Source: Planctomicrobium piriforme (GTDB lineage: Bacteria; Planctomycetota; Planctomycetia; Planctomycetales; Planctomycetaceae). From it: DNA of 64,000 nucleotides. A program made the translations under genes and the position numbers. The stretch is taken from the NCBI GenBank assembly GCA_945860955.1, contig CAMATH010000023.1:1-64000 (forward strand), given 5' to 3'. The first letter of the stretch is position 1. Each line of letters starts with the position of its first letter. Below, piece by piece: positions 17,787 to 27,540 of the stretch. The notes under the pieces were generated by a model that saw only the letters and a list, made by a program, of their open reading frames with translations, had not been told where the DNA came from and searched no databases.

Positions 17787-18476
17787 ATGAACTACTTCGC
17801 GCACGGCGTCCGCTACATCGACCGCCCCTGGTTCGCCGCCGGTACTGCCGTGCCCGATTGGCTTTCGGTCGTGGATCGCAGGGTGCGGGTTCGTTCGAAA
17901 CTGGCGCGCCCCTACGCCAATGAGAGTGGTTCGCCGCTCGCGGAACTCGCCAGTGGGATCTTGCAGCATCTGGCGGACGACGACTGGTTTCATCGCGCGC
18001 CGGCGTTTCTGCGGGTCTCGGAAGAACTGACCCGCGCGTTTCGCGCGGCGCTTCCCGATGACGAAGGATTTCGCCCCGCGTTTTTAGGGCACATTGTCAC
18101 CGAGATCATTCTGGATGGCGTTCTCATCGCCCGCGACCCGAGCAGGCTCGAAGACTACTACGCGTTGTTCGAACGGATCGATCCGCTCTTGGTCGAACAG
18201 AGCGTGAGCCAGATTGCCGGCAAATCGGCCGAGGGGCTGGCCTGGTTTGTGACGGCCTTTTGCCACGAGCGGTTTCTCGCCGACTATCTCGAACCGGCCA
18301 AGCTGCTCCATCGGTTGAATCAAGTGATGCGACGCGTCAAACTGGACCCGCTTCCCCCCCCCATTCAAGGAGTGCTGGAATTCGCCTGGGATGTGGTCGA
18401 ACGCAACGCCGCGCAATTGCTCAGCGGATTTCCGCCGGAAGACCGCGCGGCGATCGAATCACCTCTGAGTCGCTGA
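17787..18476 (+). CDS. AcpH-like (acyl carrier protein phosphodiesterase-like) helical protein
   Basis: This 229-residue protein starts MNYFAH and carries a PDW shortly after, then H-L-A-D-D-D-W-F-H, and later a helical L-G-H-I-x-x-E-I-x-L-D. The pattern resembles the DUF479/AcpH family, whose members remove phosphopantetheine from acyl carrier protein using a metal centre held by His and Asp residues. The match is by pattern and remote, so other HD-like hydrolase functions are possible. It is mainly alpha-helical with no signal peptide. A perfect 19-bp palindrome lies just upstream. The two-domain hydrolase gene follows after 26 bases. Confidence 0.5.
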   Translation: MNYFAHGVRYIDRPWFAAGTAVPDWLSVVDRRVRVRSKLARPYANESGSPLAELASGILQHLADDDWFHRAPAFLRVSEELTRAFRAALPDDEGFRPAFLGHIVTEIILDGVLIARDPSRLEDYYALFERIDPLLVEQSVSQIAGKSAEGLAWFVTAFCHERFLADYLEPAKLLHRLNQVMRRVKLDPLPPPIQGVLEFAWDVVERNAAQLLSGFPPEDRAAIESPLSR

Positions 18477-18502
18477 CCGTCTCTTTCCCCGAGAGCCTCA
18501 TC

Positions 18503-20857
18503 ATGATGCGTTTTCGCCTGTCGTTGTTGAGTTGGCGTTCGGTCTTGTGCCTCGCCGCGCTGTTCGCCTGCAGTGAATCGCGGGAACTTGTGGCGGCAGA
18601 CCCTCTCCCCGGTACCAAGCTCCTGACACTCGACAAGCCGCTCGATGAAGCGATGGTCGAAGGGATCGACACGTTCGCATTGCGCGAAATCGCCGAGGGG
18701 GTGGCAAAGCGGTCCACGTATTGGAATCGCGACTATTCGAGTCCCGAGGCCTACGAGAAGAGCGTCGCGCCGAATCGTGAGCGGTTGAAGGTCATTCTGG
18801 GAGCGGTTGATAACCGGCCCACCGCTGCGGGGTTTCAGCAGATTGTCGTCAATCGCCATCTGACGGGCAGCAATGCTCCCCGGTTCACCGCCACCCCGGT
18901 CCGTTGGCCCGCGCTCGACGGTGTTTACGGTGAGGGCTTGTTGCTCGACCCGATTGGTGAAGCGAAAGCGCGGGTGATTTGCCTGCCCGATGCCGACTGG
19001 TCTCCGGAAGCGTTTGTCGGCCTGGTGAACGGGGTTCCCGTTCCGTCGCAATTGGGACGGCGACTGGCAGAGCTGGGCTGCCAGGTTGTGGTTCCCGTAC
19101 TCATCAGCCGCGACGAGACCTATTCGGGCCATCCCGATGTGCGCTACACGAATCAGCCGCACCGCGAATTCATCTACCGGCAAGCCTTCGAAATGGGCCG
19201 GCATGTCATTGGATACGAGGTGCAGAAAGTTCTTGCCGCCGTCGACCAATTCACGCTCCTCAACGAACAGGGGAAGAAGTTGCCGATCGCCGTCGCGGGG
19301 ATCGGCGAAGGAGGCCTGCTCGCCCTGTACAGCGCGGCTCTCGACACGCGGATTGAGGGAACACTGGTGAGTGGCTACTTCGCGCCGCGCGAAGGATTGT
19401 GGCAGGAACCGATTTACCGCAACGTCTGGGCGCGGCTTCGGGAATTTGGTGACGCCGACCTCGCCAGCCTGATCGCTCCCCGTGGTCTCGTGATCGAAGC
19501 GGCGTCGGCCCCCGAGTCGGCCGGTCCCCCCGCACCCAAGGATGGCCGCAGTGGTGGTGCGGCTCCCGGGAAAATTGTCACGCCGTCCGTCACCGATGTC
19601 ACGGCGGAGGCGGGACGCGCGCAGCCGCACTTTGAGAAGTTGAAGCAGGCGACAAAGTTCGCGCTCGTTGTCCCGACTCCCGATGGCAAGTCGCCACCGG
19701 GATCCTTCGCGGCAGCCGCCGCGCTCCTCAAGCAACTTCGCGTCTCCACTCCCGAAGTTCAGGATCTCGACGCGAAATTGCCCATGTTTGATGCGACAGG
19801 GTACGACCCCAATTTGCGCATGAAGCGGCAGGTTGATCAGATGGTCGAGTACACCCAAAAGCTGCTCCGCCGGAGCGCGAAAGTGCGCGACGCGCTCTGG
19901 AGCAAAGCGAGCCGCAAGTCGCTCGAAGATTGGGAAAAGACGGCGGACGAATACCGTGACATGGTTTACGACGAGCTGATCGGCCGATTGCCGAAGTCGG
20001 ACATGACGTTGAATCCCCGCACTCGGCAGGTTCTCGACGAGCCGGGCTTCGTCGGATACGAGGTGGTCCTCGACGTCTATCCCGACGTGATCGCCGGTGG
20101 GATCCTGCTGTTGCCGAAGGATCTGAAGCCTGGGGAGAAACGCCCTGTGGTCGTCTGTCAGCACGGTCTGGAGGGGGTTCCCATGGACACCATTTCGAAG
20201 ACCGTGGACGGATTCAAATACTACTCAGCGTTCACCGCCGAGCTGGCGAACCGGGGATTCATCACCTACGCGCCGCAGAATCCGTATCGGGGACAGGATC
20301 GATTCCGCACGCTGCAACGGAAGAGCAATCCGATGAAGCGGTCGCTCTTCACGTACATCATTCCCCAGCACGAACGAACGATCGAATTCCTGAAGACGCT
20401 GCCCAACACCGACCCGAAGCGAATCGCCTTTTATGGACTCTCCTACGGCGGAAAAACAGCGGTTCGCGTCCCCCCGATGGTGAAGGAGTATTGCCTGTCG
20501 ATCTGCTCGGCCGACTTCAACGAATGGGTCGTGAAGAACACCACCGTCCACGATGGCTACAGCTACGTCTTCACCCCAGAGTACGAGATTTTTGAATGGA
20601 ACATGGGGCACACCGCGAATTATGCCGAGTTGTCGTACCTGATGACACCGCGTCCCTTCATGGTGGAGCGGGGCCACGACGACGGTGTCGCCCCGGACGA
20701 GTGGGTCGCGTGGGAATACTCGAAAGTGCGTCGCCACTATGTGAAGCTGGGACTGGGAGATAAGACGGAGATCGAGTTCTTCAACGGTCCCCACAAGATC
20801 AATGGCGTGCAGACGTACGAGTTCCTGCACAAGCACCTCGATTGGCCGCGCCGGTAG
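18503..20857 (+). CDS. Exported two-domain alpha/beta hydrolase, active site in the second domain
   Basis: The protein has 784 residues; two consecutive ATG codons at 18503 and 18506 start a signal peptide (LAALFACSES region) with a possible Cys lipidation or Ala cleavage site. The N-terminal half is an alpha/beta-hydrolase fold whose nucleophile elbow reads G-I-G-E-G-G, with Glu269 in place of Ser. The C-terminal half has an intact elbow G-L-S-Y-G-G (Ser647), an H-G-L-E oxyanion region and a late G-H-D-D-G that may supply the Asp/His. It should be an extracytoplasmic esterase or peptidase. The layout is the reverse of the hydrolase at 4877-6979. Confidence 0.72.
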   Translation: MMRFRLSLLSWRSVLCLAALFACSESRELVAADPLPGTKLLTLDKPLDEAMVEGIDTFALREIAEGVAKRSTYWNRDYSSPEAYEKSVAPNRERLKVILGAVDNRPTAAGFQQIVVNRHLTGSNAPRFTATPVRWPALDGVYGEGLLLDPIGEAKARVICLPDADWSPEAFVGLVNGVPVPSQLGRRLAELGCQVVVPVLISRDETYSGHPDVRYTNQPHREFIYRQAFEMGRHVIGYEVQKVLAAVDQFTLLNEQGKKLPIAVAGIGEGGLLALYSAALDTRIEGTLVSGYFAPREGLWQEPIYRNVWARLREFGDADLASLIAPRGLVIEAASAPESAGPPAPKDGRSGGAAPGKIVTPSVTDVTAEAGRAQPHFEKLKQATKFALVVPTPDGKSPPGSFAAAAALLKQLRVSTPEVQDLDAKLPMFDATGYDPNLRMKRQVDQMVEYTQKLLRRSAKVRDALWSKASRKSLEDWEKTADEYRDMVYDELIGRLPKSDMTLNPRTRQVLDEPGFVGYEVVLDVYPDVIAGGILLLPKDLKPGEKRPVVVCQHGLEGVPMDTISKTVDGFKYYSAFTAELANRGFITYAPQNPYRGQDRFRTLQRKSNPMKRSLFTYIIPQHERTIEFLKTLPNTDPKRIAFYGLSYGGKTAVRVPPMVKEYCLSICSADFNEWVVKNTTVHDGYSYVFTPEYEIFEWNMGHTANYAELSYLMTPRPFMVERGHDDGVAPDEWVAWEYSKVRRHYVKLGLGDKTEIEFFNGPHKINGVQTYEFLHKHLDWPRR

Positions 20858-21037
20858 TAACGACCCGGGGGAATGCCGTTATCGCGGGCGGATTCGCTTG
20901 GAGTGCGGGACCTTGTTCCCGCCTTTCCTTCATCCTCCCTCGACCCCCATTCGACGCACCCAACTTCCTGCCTGCCGGCACTAGATTGGCCTGTGCCTGG
21001 AGGGAATCGAAGTGTTTCCTGAAAGCACACCTGCGAT

Positions 21038-22084
21038 ATGACGAAGCGGTTCTTCCATCCCCTCGGTCTGGATATTGGAGGGGCGAACCTCAAGGCGGCC
21101 AGTGCGTCGGGAGAGGCATGGTCGGAAGTGTTTCCGATGTGGCGCGAACCACAAAACCTCGCGACACGTCTGCGGGCAATCATCGCGCGATTTCCCGCAA
21201 CCGACGCTGTCGCGGTCACGATGACAGGGGAACTCGCCGACTGTTTCGCGACCAAGGAGGAAGGAGTCGTCGCGATCACCAACGCGGTGGAAGAGGCCGC
21301 TGAGGGGAGACCCCTTCGAATCTGGACGACTCGCGGCGAATTCGTCGACGCCGCGTCAGCGCGGCGATCTCACGCCTCCGTCGCCGCCGCGAACTGGCAC
21401 GCGCTTGCCACCTGGGCCGGGAGACTTGTCCCCACTGGGCCGGCGGTTCTGCTGGACGTCGGTTCCACAACCAGCGACTTGATCCCGATTGTTGACGGCC
21501 TCCCGTGTGCCGAGGGAACCACCGATCTGACCCGAATGCTCGCAGGAGAACTCGTTTACACGGGAGTCCGGCGAACTCCCGTCTGTGCGATTCCCACGAC
21601 CGTGCGAATTCGTGGGGTTGAAATCCATCCTGCGGCCGAACTGTTCGCAACGACGCACGACGTCTATCTGTTATTGAACGAGATCCCCGAAGACGAGTCG
21701 AATAGCGACACGGCGAACGGTCGGCCAGCGACCCGATACTGGGCTATCGATCGCCTCGCGCGGGCGTTCTGCTGCGACCGGACGGAGTTGACGCCTGAAG
21801 AAGTTCTGGACATCGCCCGGCAATTGGCGGCGGCGCAGCGAGACCAGTTGCGGAAACCTCTCGATCGGATCGCCGCTCGTTTCCACGGTGCCCCCGTCAT
21901 ATTCATCACGTCGGGAAGTGGTTCGTTCCTGGCGCGACAGGTTTTGACAGGCCACCCGGCGGCGGGAGCGGTGTCGCCAATCGCACTCGATGCGTACCTC
22001 TCTCCCCAGCTCGCCGAGTCGGCACCAGCCTACGCCGTCGCGGTTCTCTTGGCGGAGATCGAAACCAATCACAACGCTATCTGA
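21038..22084 (+). CDS. H4MPT-linked C1-transfer pathway protein, hydantoinase/oxoprolinase-type
   Basis: This 348-residue protein has ASKHA-type nucleotide-binding segments: G-L-D-I-G-G-A-N-L-K at the N-terminus and L-D-V-G-S-T-T-S-D near residue 148. The family co-occurs with tetrahydromethanopterin-dependent C1 enzymes. Archaeal relatives (MfnF) condense intermediates of methanofuran synthesis, so a role in making the methanofuran-like cofactor is likely. Planctomycetes are known to carry the H4MPT pathway, but no other pathway gene is in this window. Its 3' end overlaps the convergent lactonase gene by 8 bases. Confidence 0.8.
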   Translation: MTKRFFHPLGLDIGGANLKAASASGEAWSEVFPMWREPQNLATRLRAIIARFPATDAVAVTMTGELADCFATKEEGVVAITNAVEEAAEGRPLRIWTTRGEFVDAASARRSHASVAAANWHALATWAGRLVPTGPAVLLDVGSTTSDLIPIVDGLPCAEGTTDLTRMLAGELVYTGVRRTPVCAIPTTVRIRGVEIHPAAELFATTHDVYLLLNEIPEDESNSDTANGRPATRYWAIDRLARAFCCDRTELTPEEVLDIARQLAAAQRDQLRKPLDRIAARFHGAPVIFITSGSGSFLARQVLTGHPAAGAVSPIALDAYLSPQLAESAPAYAVAVLLAEIETNHNAI

Positions 22085-23234
22085 CGAAGCGAATACAGGT
22101 CGGAGTCGGCACGTCGATACTTTGTCCCGTTTCTTTCAGGCGGCCGGACTCCAGTTCGATGCCAAACACTACGATGGTGTCCGACGCTTGATTCTCCGCC
22201 AGCAACCACCGACCCGTGGGGTCCACCACAAAATTGCGTGGCGTCTTGCCGCCAGTCGGGTGATGGCTGACAGCTTTCAGTTGGCCCGTTCCCGCGTCAA
22301 TCGCGAAGACCGCGATCGTGTCACTCCCGCGATTGGAACCGTAGAGGAATTTTCCTGTGGGATGAACGACCACCTCCGCTGTGTGGCTGATTCCCTGGAA
22401 TCCCTCGGGGAGTGTGCCAATCTCCTGGATCGGGGTCAGGACTCCCTTGGCGGCATCGAATTGAAACGTCGTCACCGTGTTGCCAATTTCATTGATCACG
22501 TAAGCGAACTTGCCACCGGGATGGAACGCGAAATGGCGCGGCCCCGCGCCGGGGGTCACTTTGGCGAACGGGGGTTCGTTGGGAGACAGCTTCCCCGAGC
22601 TGGAATCAAAGCGATAGACCAGCACCTGATCGAGCCCCAGGTCGGCGGCGAACACAAACCGGTTGGCCTTGTCGAGATTGATCGAATGCGCGTGCGGTTC
22701 CTTCTGCCGTTGCGGATTCACGCTGCTTCCGGTGTGTTGAATGACACTGGTCGCGGGGCCGAGCCGGCCCCCTTCGAGAATCGGCAAAGACGCGATGCTC
22801 CCCCCGCCGTAGTTCGCCACCAGCACGTGCTTCCCCGTCGCGTCCACGTTGACGTGACACGGGCCAGCCCCTCCCGACGACTCGGCATTTAAGAACGTCA
22901 GTTGGCCTGTCGCCAAATCGCGCTCGAACGACGAGACACCCCCGGTCGGTTTCCCCGAGCTGTCTGTGACTTCCCCCACCGCGTAAATCAGAGTCGGATC
23001 GGTCGGATGGACCGCCAGAAATCCCGGTCGCTTCGCGCTGGCCGCGAGTTTTGCGGGGGACAGTCGACCCGTCGCGAGATCCAGGACCGAGGTATAGATC
23101 CCTTTTGACTTCTCTCCCCCGGTCCCGATGTAGATTCGCATGGTTTTCTGATCGTCTCCCTGGACGGTCGGGGCGAAGAGGCAAGCACCAAACAGGCCCA
23201 AGATTAACAATAGTCTGCGAGAGAGTTTGCTCAT
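22077..23234 (-). CDS. Exported lactonase-family beta-propeller protein (6-phosphogluconolactonase YbhE-like)
   Basis: The protein has 385 residues from the ATG at 23234, which starts a clear signal peptide (LLLILGLFGACLF). The remainder is a seven-bladed propeller of the lactonase family, with repeated F-L-A-V-H-P, H-F-A-F-H-P-G-G and V-V-H-P-T-G-K elements typical of YbhE. Cytoplasmic relatives hydrolyse 6-phosphogluconolactone. The signal peptide here argues for an extracytoplasmic lactone or another sugar substrate. It is transcribed in the same direction as the PQQ-repeat and PIG-L genes behind it, with 42 bases to the former. Confidence 0.8.
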   Translation of the reverse strand: MSKLSRRLLLILGLFGACLFAPTVQGDDQKTMRIYIGTGGEKSKGIYTSVLDLATGRLSPAKLAASAKRPGFLAVHPTDPTLIYAVGEVTDSSGKPTGGVSSFERDLATGQLTFLNAESSGGAGPCHVNVDATGKHVLVANYGGGSIASLPILEGGRLGPATSVIQHTGSSVNPQRQKEPHAHSINLDKANRFVFAADLGLDQVLVYRFDSSSGKLSPNEPPFAKVTPGAGPRHFAFHPGGKFAYVINEIGNTVTTFQFDAAKGVLTPIQEIGTLPEGFQGISHTAEVVVHPTGKFLYGSNRGSDTIAVFAIDAGTGQLKAVSHHPTGGKTPRNFVVDPTGRWLLAENQASDTIVVFGIELESGRLKETGQSIDVPTPTCIRFVR

Positions 23235-23276
23235 GGTTCGCGCGGTCTCGTTCAAGGCACTGAAGGGCGTTCGTCT

Positions 23277-24623
23277 CTATTCACTCTTGCGAATGCAGTA
23301 CAGCCGCGACACCGTCCTCACCAACAGTCGGTTTCCGGCGATCGCCGGTGTCGCCATGCACATGTCATCGTCTTCGAATCGATTCGTGTGCAGTTCCTTG
23401 TATTCGTCACCAGCGGCGATGACAAAAGTCTCCCCCGATTCGCTCAAACAGAAAACCTTGCCCCCGCTGCCCCAGGGGGACGCGGTGAATTCCGATGCGC
23501 CGAGCCGTTGCTTACCGTAGATCTCTTTGCCGGTGTTCGCGTCGTAACAACTGAACAAGCCGCGGTCGTAGAGAACGTAGAGCCGATCTCGATAGACAAG
23601 TGTTGACGGGTTGTAAGGAGCGGCCGTTCGCTGGCACCAGACGATATGGTCGTTCGAATTCTGTTTGTCCTGCAGTGTGATATTCCCCGCCGCCCCCGGC
23701 CGAATGGCGTAAATCGGCTTCTTGGGTGCCAGCACATATCCCGAGGTGACGTACAGCATCCCGTTGGACTCGTACGGCGTCGCGATCGTGATCGGCGACA
23801 TCCCCGCGATCTCCCAAAGCAGTCCTCCCGACAAGTCGTATGACCGAATGCGACGTGTTCCGGCCGTCACAATTTCGGTCCGCTGATTGTTTTTCCAGAC
23901 GTAGGGGGTCGACCAGTTGCTTTGTTCGTCACGCACGACCCGCCACTCTTCGTCACCGGTCGCCGCGTTGTACGCCGCCAGATACGACTCTTCCTGATTG
24001 TCGTTCACCACATACAGCTTGCCGTCCGCGAGCGCGGGGGAGGCGGCCGGACCCCAATTCATTTGCGTCTTGCGCGGTTCCACCGGTTTCGACCAGACGA
24101 CATTCCCTTCAAAGTCGAGACAGTAGATCCCCAGATTCCCGAAATACGCGTAGATGAACTTGCCGTCGGTGAGCGGAGTCTCGGAAGCATAGGTGTTTTT
24201 GACATGGACCGGCGTGGTCGGGACACCGGTGTGAACGGTCTTTTCCCACACCATTTTTCCTGTCGCCAATTCAAGACAGAGAACCTTCCAATCATGATCG
24301 CGCTGCGGCGGTTTCGATTGTTCTCCCCCGAAGTACAACCCCTTTTTCGCCTCGGGGGGAATGCCACTGTCGACGCACGTCGTCAGGATGATTTTACCTT
24401 CCCACACGATCGGACTCGACCAGCCCCGACCCGGAGTCTCGATGTGCCAAGCCACGTTTTCCTTGGCGGACCAATGGTCGGGCAGGTCAGCATCGTCAGC
24501 CACCCCGCGAGAATCGGCCCCGCGGAACGCGGGCCAGTTTTCACCAGCGACCGCCGACCGATCCGTACCGATCAGCAGCGCACAAACAGCGATTCCGAAC
24601 ACGCTTCCCAGACGAGTGACCAT
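23277..24623 (-). CDS. Exported PQQ-like beta-propeller repeat protein
   Basis: The protein has 448 residues from the ATG at 24623; a start at 24641 is also possible. A signal peptide ends near SAVAG. The N-terminal N-W-P-A-F-R-G motif and the repeated G-W-S-S-P-I-V, G-K-x-Y-V-V-N and tryptophan-docking elements mark the planctomycete PQQ-propeller family related in fold to BamB. Most members probably do not bind PQQ. The function is unknown; it may be protein scaffolding or substrate binding outside the cytoplasm. It sits between the lactonase and PIG-L genes, in the same direction. Confidence 0.78.
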   Translation of the reverse strand: MVTRLGSVFGIAVCALLIGTDRSAVAGENWPAFRGADSRGVADDADLPDHWSAKENVAWHIETPGRGWSSPIVWEGKIILTTCVDSGIPPEAKKGLYFGGEQSKPPQRDHDWKVLCLELATGKMVWEKTVHTGVPTTPVHVKNTYASETPLTDGKFIYAYFGNLGIYCLDFEGNVVWSKPVEPRKTQMNWGPAASPALADGKLYVVNDNQEESYLAAYNAATGDEEWRVVRDEQSNWSTPYVWKNNQRTEIVTAGTRRIRSYDLSGGLLWEIAGMSPITIATPYESNGMLYVTSGYVLAPKKPIYAIRPGAAGNITLQDKQNSNDHIVWCQRTAAPYNPSTLVYRDRLYVLYDRGLFSCYDANTGKEIYGKQRLGASEFTASPWGSGGKVFCLSESGETFVIAAGDEYKELHTNRFEDDDMCMATPAIAGNRLLVRTVSRLYCIRKSE

Positions 24624-24713
24624 GACACATGAAGTCCGCAAAGTTGCGAAAAGGAGCGAAGTAACCCCGACAAATCTGGCGACCCGGGATCATATCGGGA
24701 GCCGTGAGGATTG

Positions 24714-27419
24714 TCACCGCGCTCGCCGGGCTGGCTTTTGGCCGATCAGATTGGCGAAAATCCGATAAGCGCCCGGCACACCGACCGGCAATTGCCGGTA
24801 CCAAGCGTACGCGGTGTAAACATACAGCCCCTTCCCATACTCGGCAGCCAACATCCCTCCCGTCTGAGCGGGTTGCCCGCGATCGTGGCATTCCCACAGG
24901 GGAACATACCGTTCGTCCCAGCTCTGCCAGAATTTTGACCCCCGCTGCTCGGCCCAGCCTTCAAAATCCTGTTCCGAGATCCGGTTGGGGTGCGTCATCA
25001 AGGGATGATCGGGAACAAGCAGCGTCACCTTCGCGTCTTCCTCACTCACTTCCTCGGGATTTCGTCCCATTTTGTACGGATTGGGCCCGAAGTTGCGGTC
25101 GAATTCCGGTGTCTGATACTGCACCACCAGAGTGCCCCCGTCGTGCGCGTAGTGCAATAGGCGGGAATTCGCCGCTTCGAGGTCGGGGCGAACCGCATAG
25201 GCCCGAACACCAATGACAATCGCGTCGAATCCCTCAAAGTCGCCGCTCGCCAGGTCGGCCGCGTCGAGAAGCTGTGTCTCGACCCCCAGTTCGGTCAGAG
25301 CGGCGGGCACCGCGTCGCCAGAACCCATCACGTAGCCGACCCGCAAACCTTTGGGGACTCGCACGTCGACCACTCTCAGCCGTTTGACAGCGGTACGATA
25401 GAGGTTGCAGCGTCCCAAGTCCCGCGCGGTGATCGTTGTAAATCCTTCGCGATAGGTCCGCCCGGCGCAATCCACCAGTGCCTTCAACTCCACCGGATCG
25501 TCTCCCGCGTTCTCCGGAATCGAGAGGCTGAACGGAAGTGTCACCTCTTCTCCCGAACGGTTGATCGAAAACGCATGCCGTACGGGATCGCTCACGAATC
25601 CCTTGGGCAGTTCCAGTCGTATCTCACCCGAGCTCGCCTCACTAGCGTGATTGCGCACCGTGACGCGGACCACATACCGTGACTCGCCGCGCGGTACGAT
25701 TCCGTCGCCGGAATCAAATGCAACCGAAACGCGCGGCACCACGTCCAACGGATAGGAGACCTGTCCCAACGTCGGATGGCGGAACGACACCTGGGTGATG
25801 CCGGTAAACGGAATTTCGACGTCGTGGACTCGCAGGATAATCGCACCTCGCAACCGTGTTCTGGTAGAAAACGGCAACCCCGCTTCGTCGGTTTTATCGA
25901 TCATGTAGAACGGTTCACGAATGGAATCGCGATGCCAATACGGACGATCGGGTTCAACGTCGTCACCGACTTTGGCGGAGAAGTCCTCGGCCCAGGGGAC
26001 GTTGTATTCGAGCGGAACCGCCGGTTCGACCGGCGGCGAAGTGGTCCAGTCATTTGGACCGTTCAATTGCGACTTCACGAGTGTGGTTGGAATTCGACTG
26101 CGATTGACGACTCGCACCCGAACGGCGACTTCCTGTCCGGGACTGGCGCTTTGAAAGGACGATTCTCGGAATCCGAATGGGGTCGGCTCCAAACCCGCGC
26201 GACTCGAATCGGCCAGCACTTGCAGGTCAATCCCCATCGCCCGCTGAATCGCTTCGACAAACTGCTCCTCTTTTCGGCCAAGTACCAGCGACAAATGTTC
26301 TCGATTGCGCGTTTCCATCGCGGAATCGCGAATTCTGGTCATCAGGTCGCGAGTTGCTCGCAAGCCCTGTGTCAGCGGTGGGACGATCGAGTCGGTCTGC
26401 CGGGGATCAAATTCTCTCCAGGCTCGCTCTACGGTTTGCGAAACTGTTTCCAGTCCCTCGGCCAGCCACGGACGATCCCGCTCACCGGCGAATCTCGCCA
26501 AGCCGACAATCCGCGTGTCGATCCCCTCAAAAAACGATTCCTCACGCGGTGGCGCGTCCGTTGGCAGAGGTGATTTCACCAGCCGGTAGTACGAAACCGC
26601 CTCGCCCGCAGGACCGTCGTGCCCGCTGATTCCCTGGGACCGCTGAAAGCCGAGTCCATAGCGCGCGATCTGGGCGAACGATCTGCCAATCGACGGGCTG
26701 TAGTCACCCGTGGGGAGGGCGATGGTCCACAGATTCTGATCTTCCGCCCGCCACTTCGGATGGATGTTGTTGGAGTAGAGCTTTTGCGCCTGCCACGGTT
26801 GCAGCCCCCCGGCGATCTGCTCGGGAAACTGTTTGGGATCGGCGGCGACGTCGATCACCCCCCGCGCCAGCACCCCCGAGAGCTGGTGCGCCCCGTGCCC
26901 GTCCCGCGCGTCTCCACGAAACCGGGCGACGATCACATCGGGTTGTTCCTGGCGAACCACACGAACCAGATCCTCCAGGATCGGCGCACCGTCATTCCAC
27001 TGGCCCAGCGCCTCTTCGAGGGTCTTCGAAAAGCCATAATCGACCGCGTGGGAATAGCGCAGACCGATCCCGTAGTATTTCGCCGACTCCAGATGTTCGA
27101 GTGACCGCAAAATGCCGAGTTCGTCGAAGAAGTGGCTCGAAATGAGATTGGCACCCCCTTCACCCCGGGTCATGCTGAACAAGGTGGTCCGGGCACCCAG
27201 GCCACGGGCGCAGTACGTGAGCATCCCGCCATCTTCGTCATCCGGATGCGCGACCACGTGCAGCACGGTCGCGGTGGTTCTCAGTTTCAATAGCGATTGC
27301 AGAGTGCCGGCCGCGCCCGAATCGAGCGGCAGGTCGTCTGCCAGGAGGGACGAACCCAGAACAAGGAACGGAGTCGCCAGCAGTCCGACGAAAAGGACGC
27401 GTCGCAGGTTGTTGAGCAT
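24714..27419 (-). CDS. Exported PIG-L/LmbE-family deacetylase with C-terminal amidotransferase-like domain
   Basis: This 901-residue protein has a signal peptide at residues 1-27 and the zinc-binding motif A-H58-P-D-D61-E at the start of a LmbE domain (to about residue 300). A middle beta-rich region of Ig/NPCBM type follows. The last 220 residues look like a ThuA/GATase-1-like Rossmann domain, with F-D-A-I-V-I-G-V-R-A-Y and a late G-K-G-L-Y-V-Y strand. Enzymes of this class remove N-acetyl groups from GlcNAc-containing substrates. The export signal suggests an extracellular glycan as substrate. Confidence 0.8.
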   Translation of the reverse strand: MLNNLRRVLFVGLLATPFLVLGSSLLADDLPLDSGAAGTLQSLLKLRTTATVLHVVAHPDDEDGGMLTYCARGLGARTTLFSMTRGEGGANLISSHFFDELGILRSLEHLESAKYYGIGLRYSHAVDYGFSKTLEEALGQWNDGAPILEDLVRVVRQEQPDVIVARFRGDARDGHGAHQLSGVLARGVIDVAADPKQFPEQIAGGLQPWQAQKLYSNNIHPKWRAEDQNLWTIALPTGDYSPSIGRSFAQIARYGLGFQRSQGISGHDGPAGEAVSYYRLVKSPLPTDAPPREESFFEGIDTRIVGLARFAGERDRPWLAEGLETVSQTVERAWREFDPRQTDSIVPPLTQGLRATRDLMTRIRDSAMETRNREHLSLVLGRKEEQFVEAIQRAMGIDLQVLADSSRAGLEPTPFGFRESSFQSASPGQEVAVRVRVVNRSRIPTTLVKSQLNGPNDWTTSPPVEPAVPLEYNVPWAEDFSAKVGDDVEPDRPYWHRDSIREPFYMIDKTDEAGLPFSTRTRLRGAIILRVHDVEIPFTGITQVSFRHPTLGQVSYPLDVVPRVSVAFDSGDGIVPRGESRYVVRVTVRNHASEASSGEIRLELPKGFVSDPVRHAFSINRSGEEVTLPFSLSIPENAGDDPVELKALVDCAGRTYREGFTTITARDLGRCNLYRTAVKRLRVVDVRVPKGLRVGYVMGSGDAVPAALTELGVETQLLDAADLASGDFEGFDAIVIGVRAYAVRPDLEAANSRLLHYAHDGGTLVVQYQTPEFDRNFGPNPYKMGRNPEEVSEEDAKVTLLVPDHPLMTHPNRISEQDFEGWAEQRGSKFWQSWDERYVPLWECHDRGQPAQTGGMLAAEYGKGLYVYTAYAWYRQLPVGVPGAYRIFANLIGQKPARRAR

Positions 27420-27540
27420 GGATTCCCTCGCGATGAGTGTGGTCTTCGCAGACTATAACGCCGAATTAGCGGGAGTGAGACATGGAAAGCCGTTCCCAGG
27501 ATCGCAATCCGTCGGCGGCTGTGCCAAACTGTGCCACACC

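Noticed and set aside
18365-20164. Minus-strand frame of 599 codons opposite the hydrolase gene
   Set aside because: It covers the AcpH-like and hydrolase genes and has shadow-like composition (many Arg, Gln, Asp, His).
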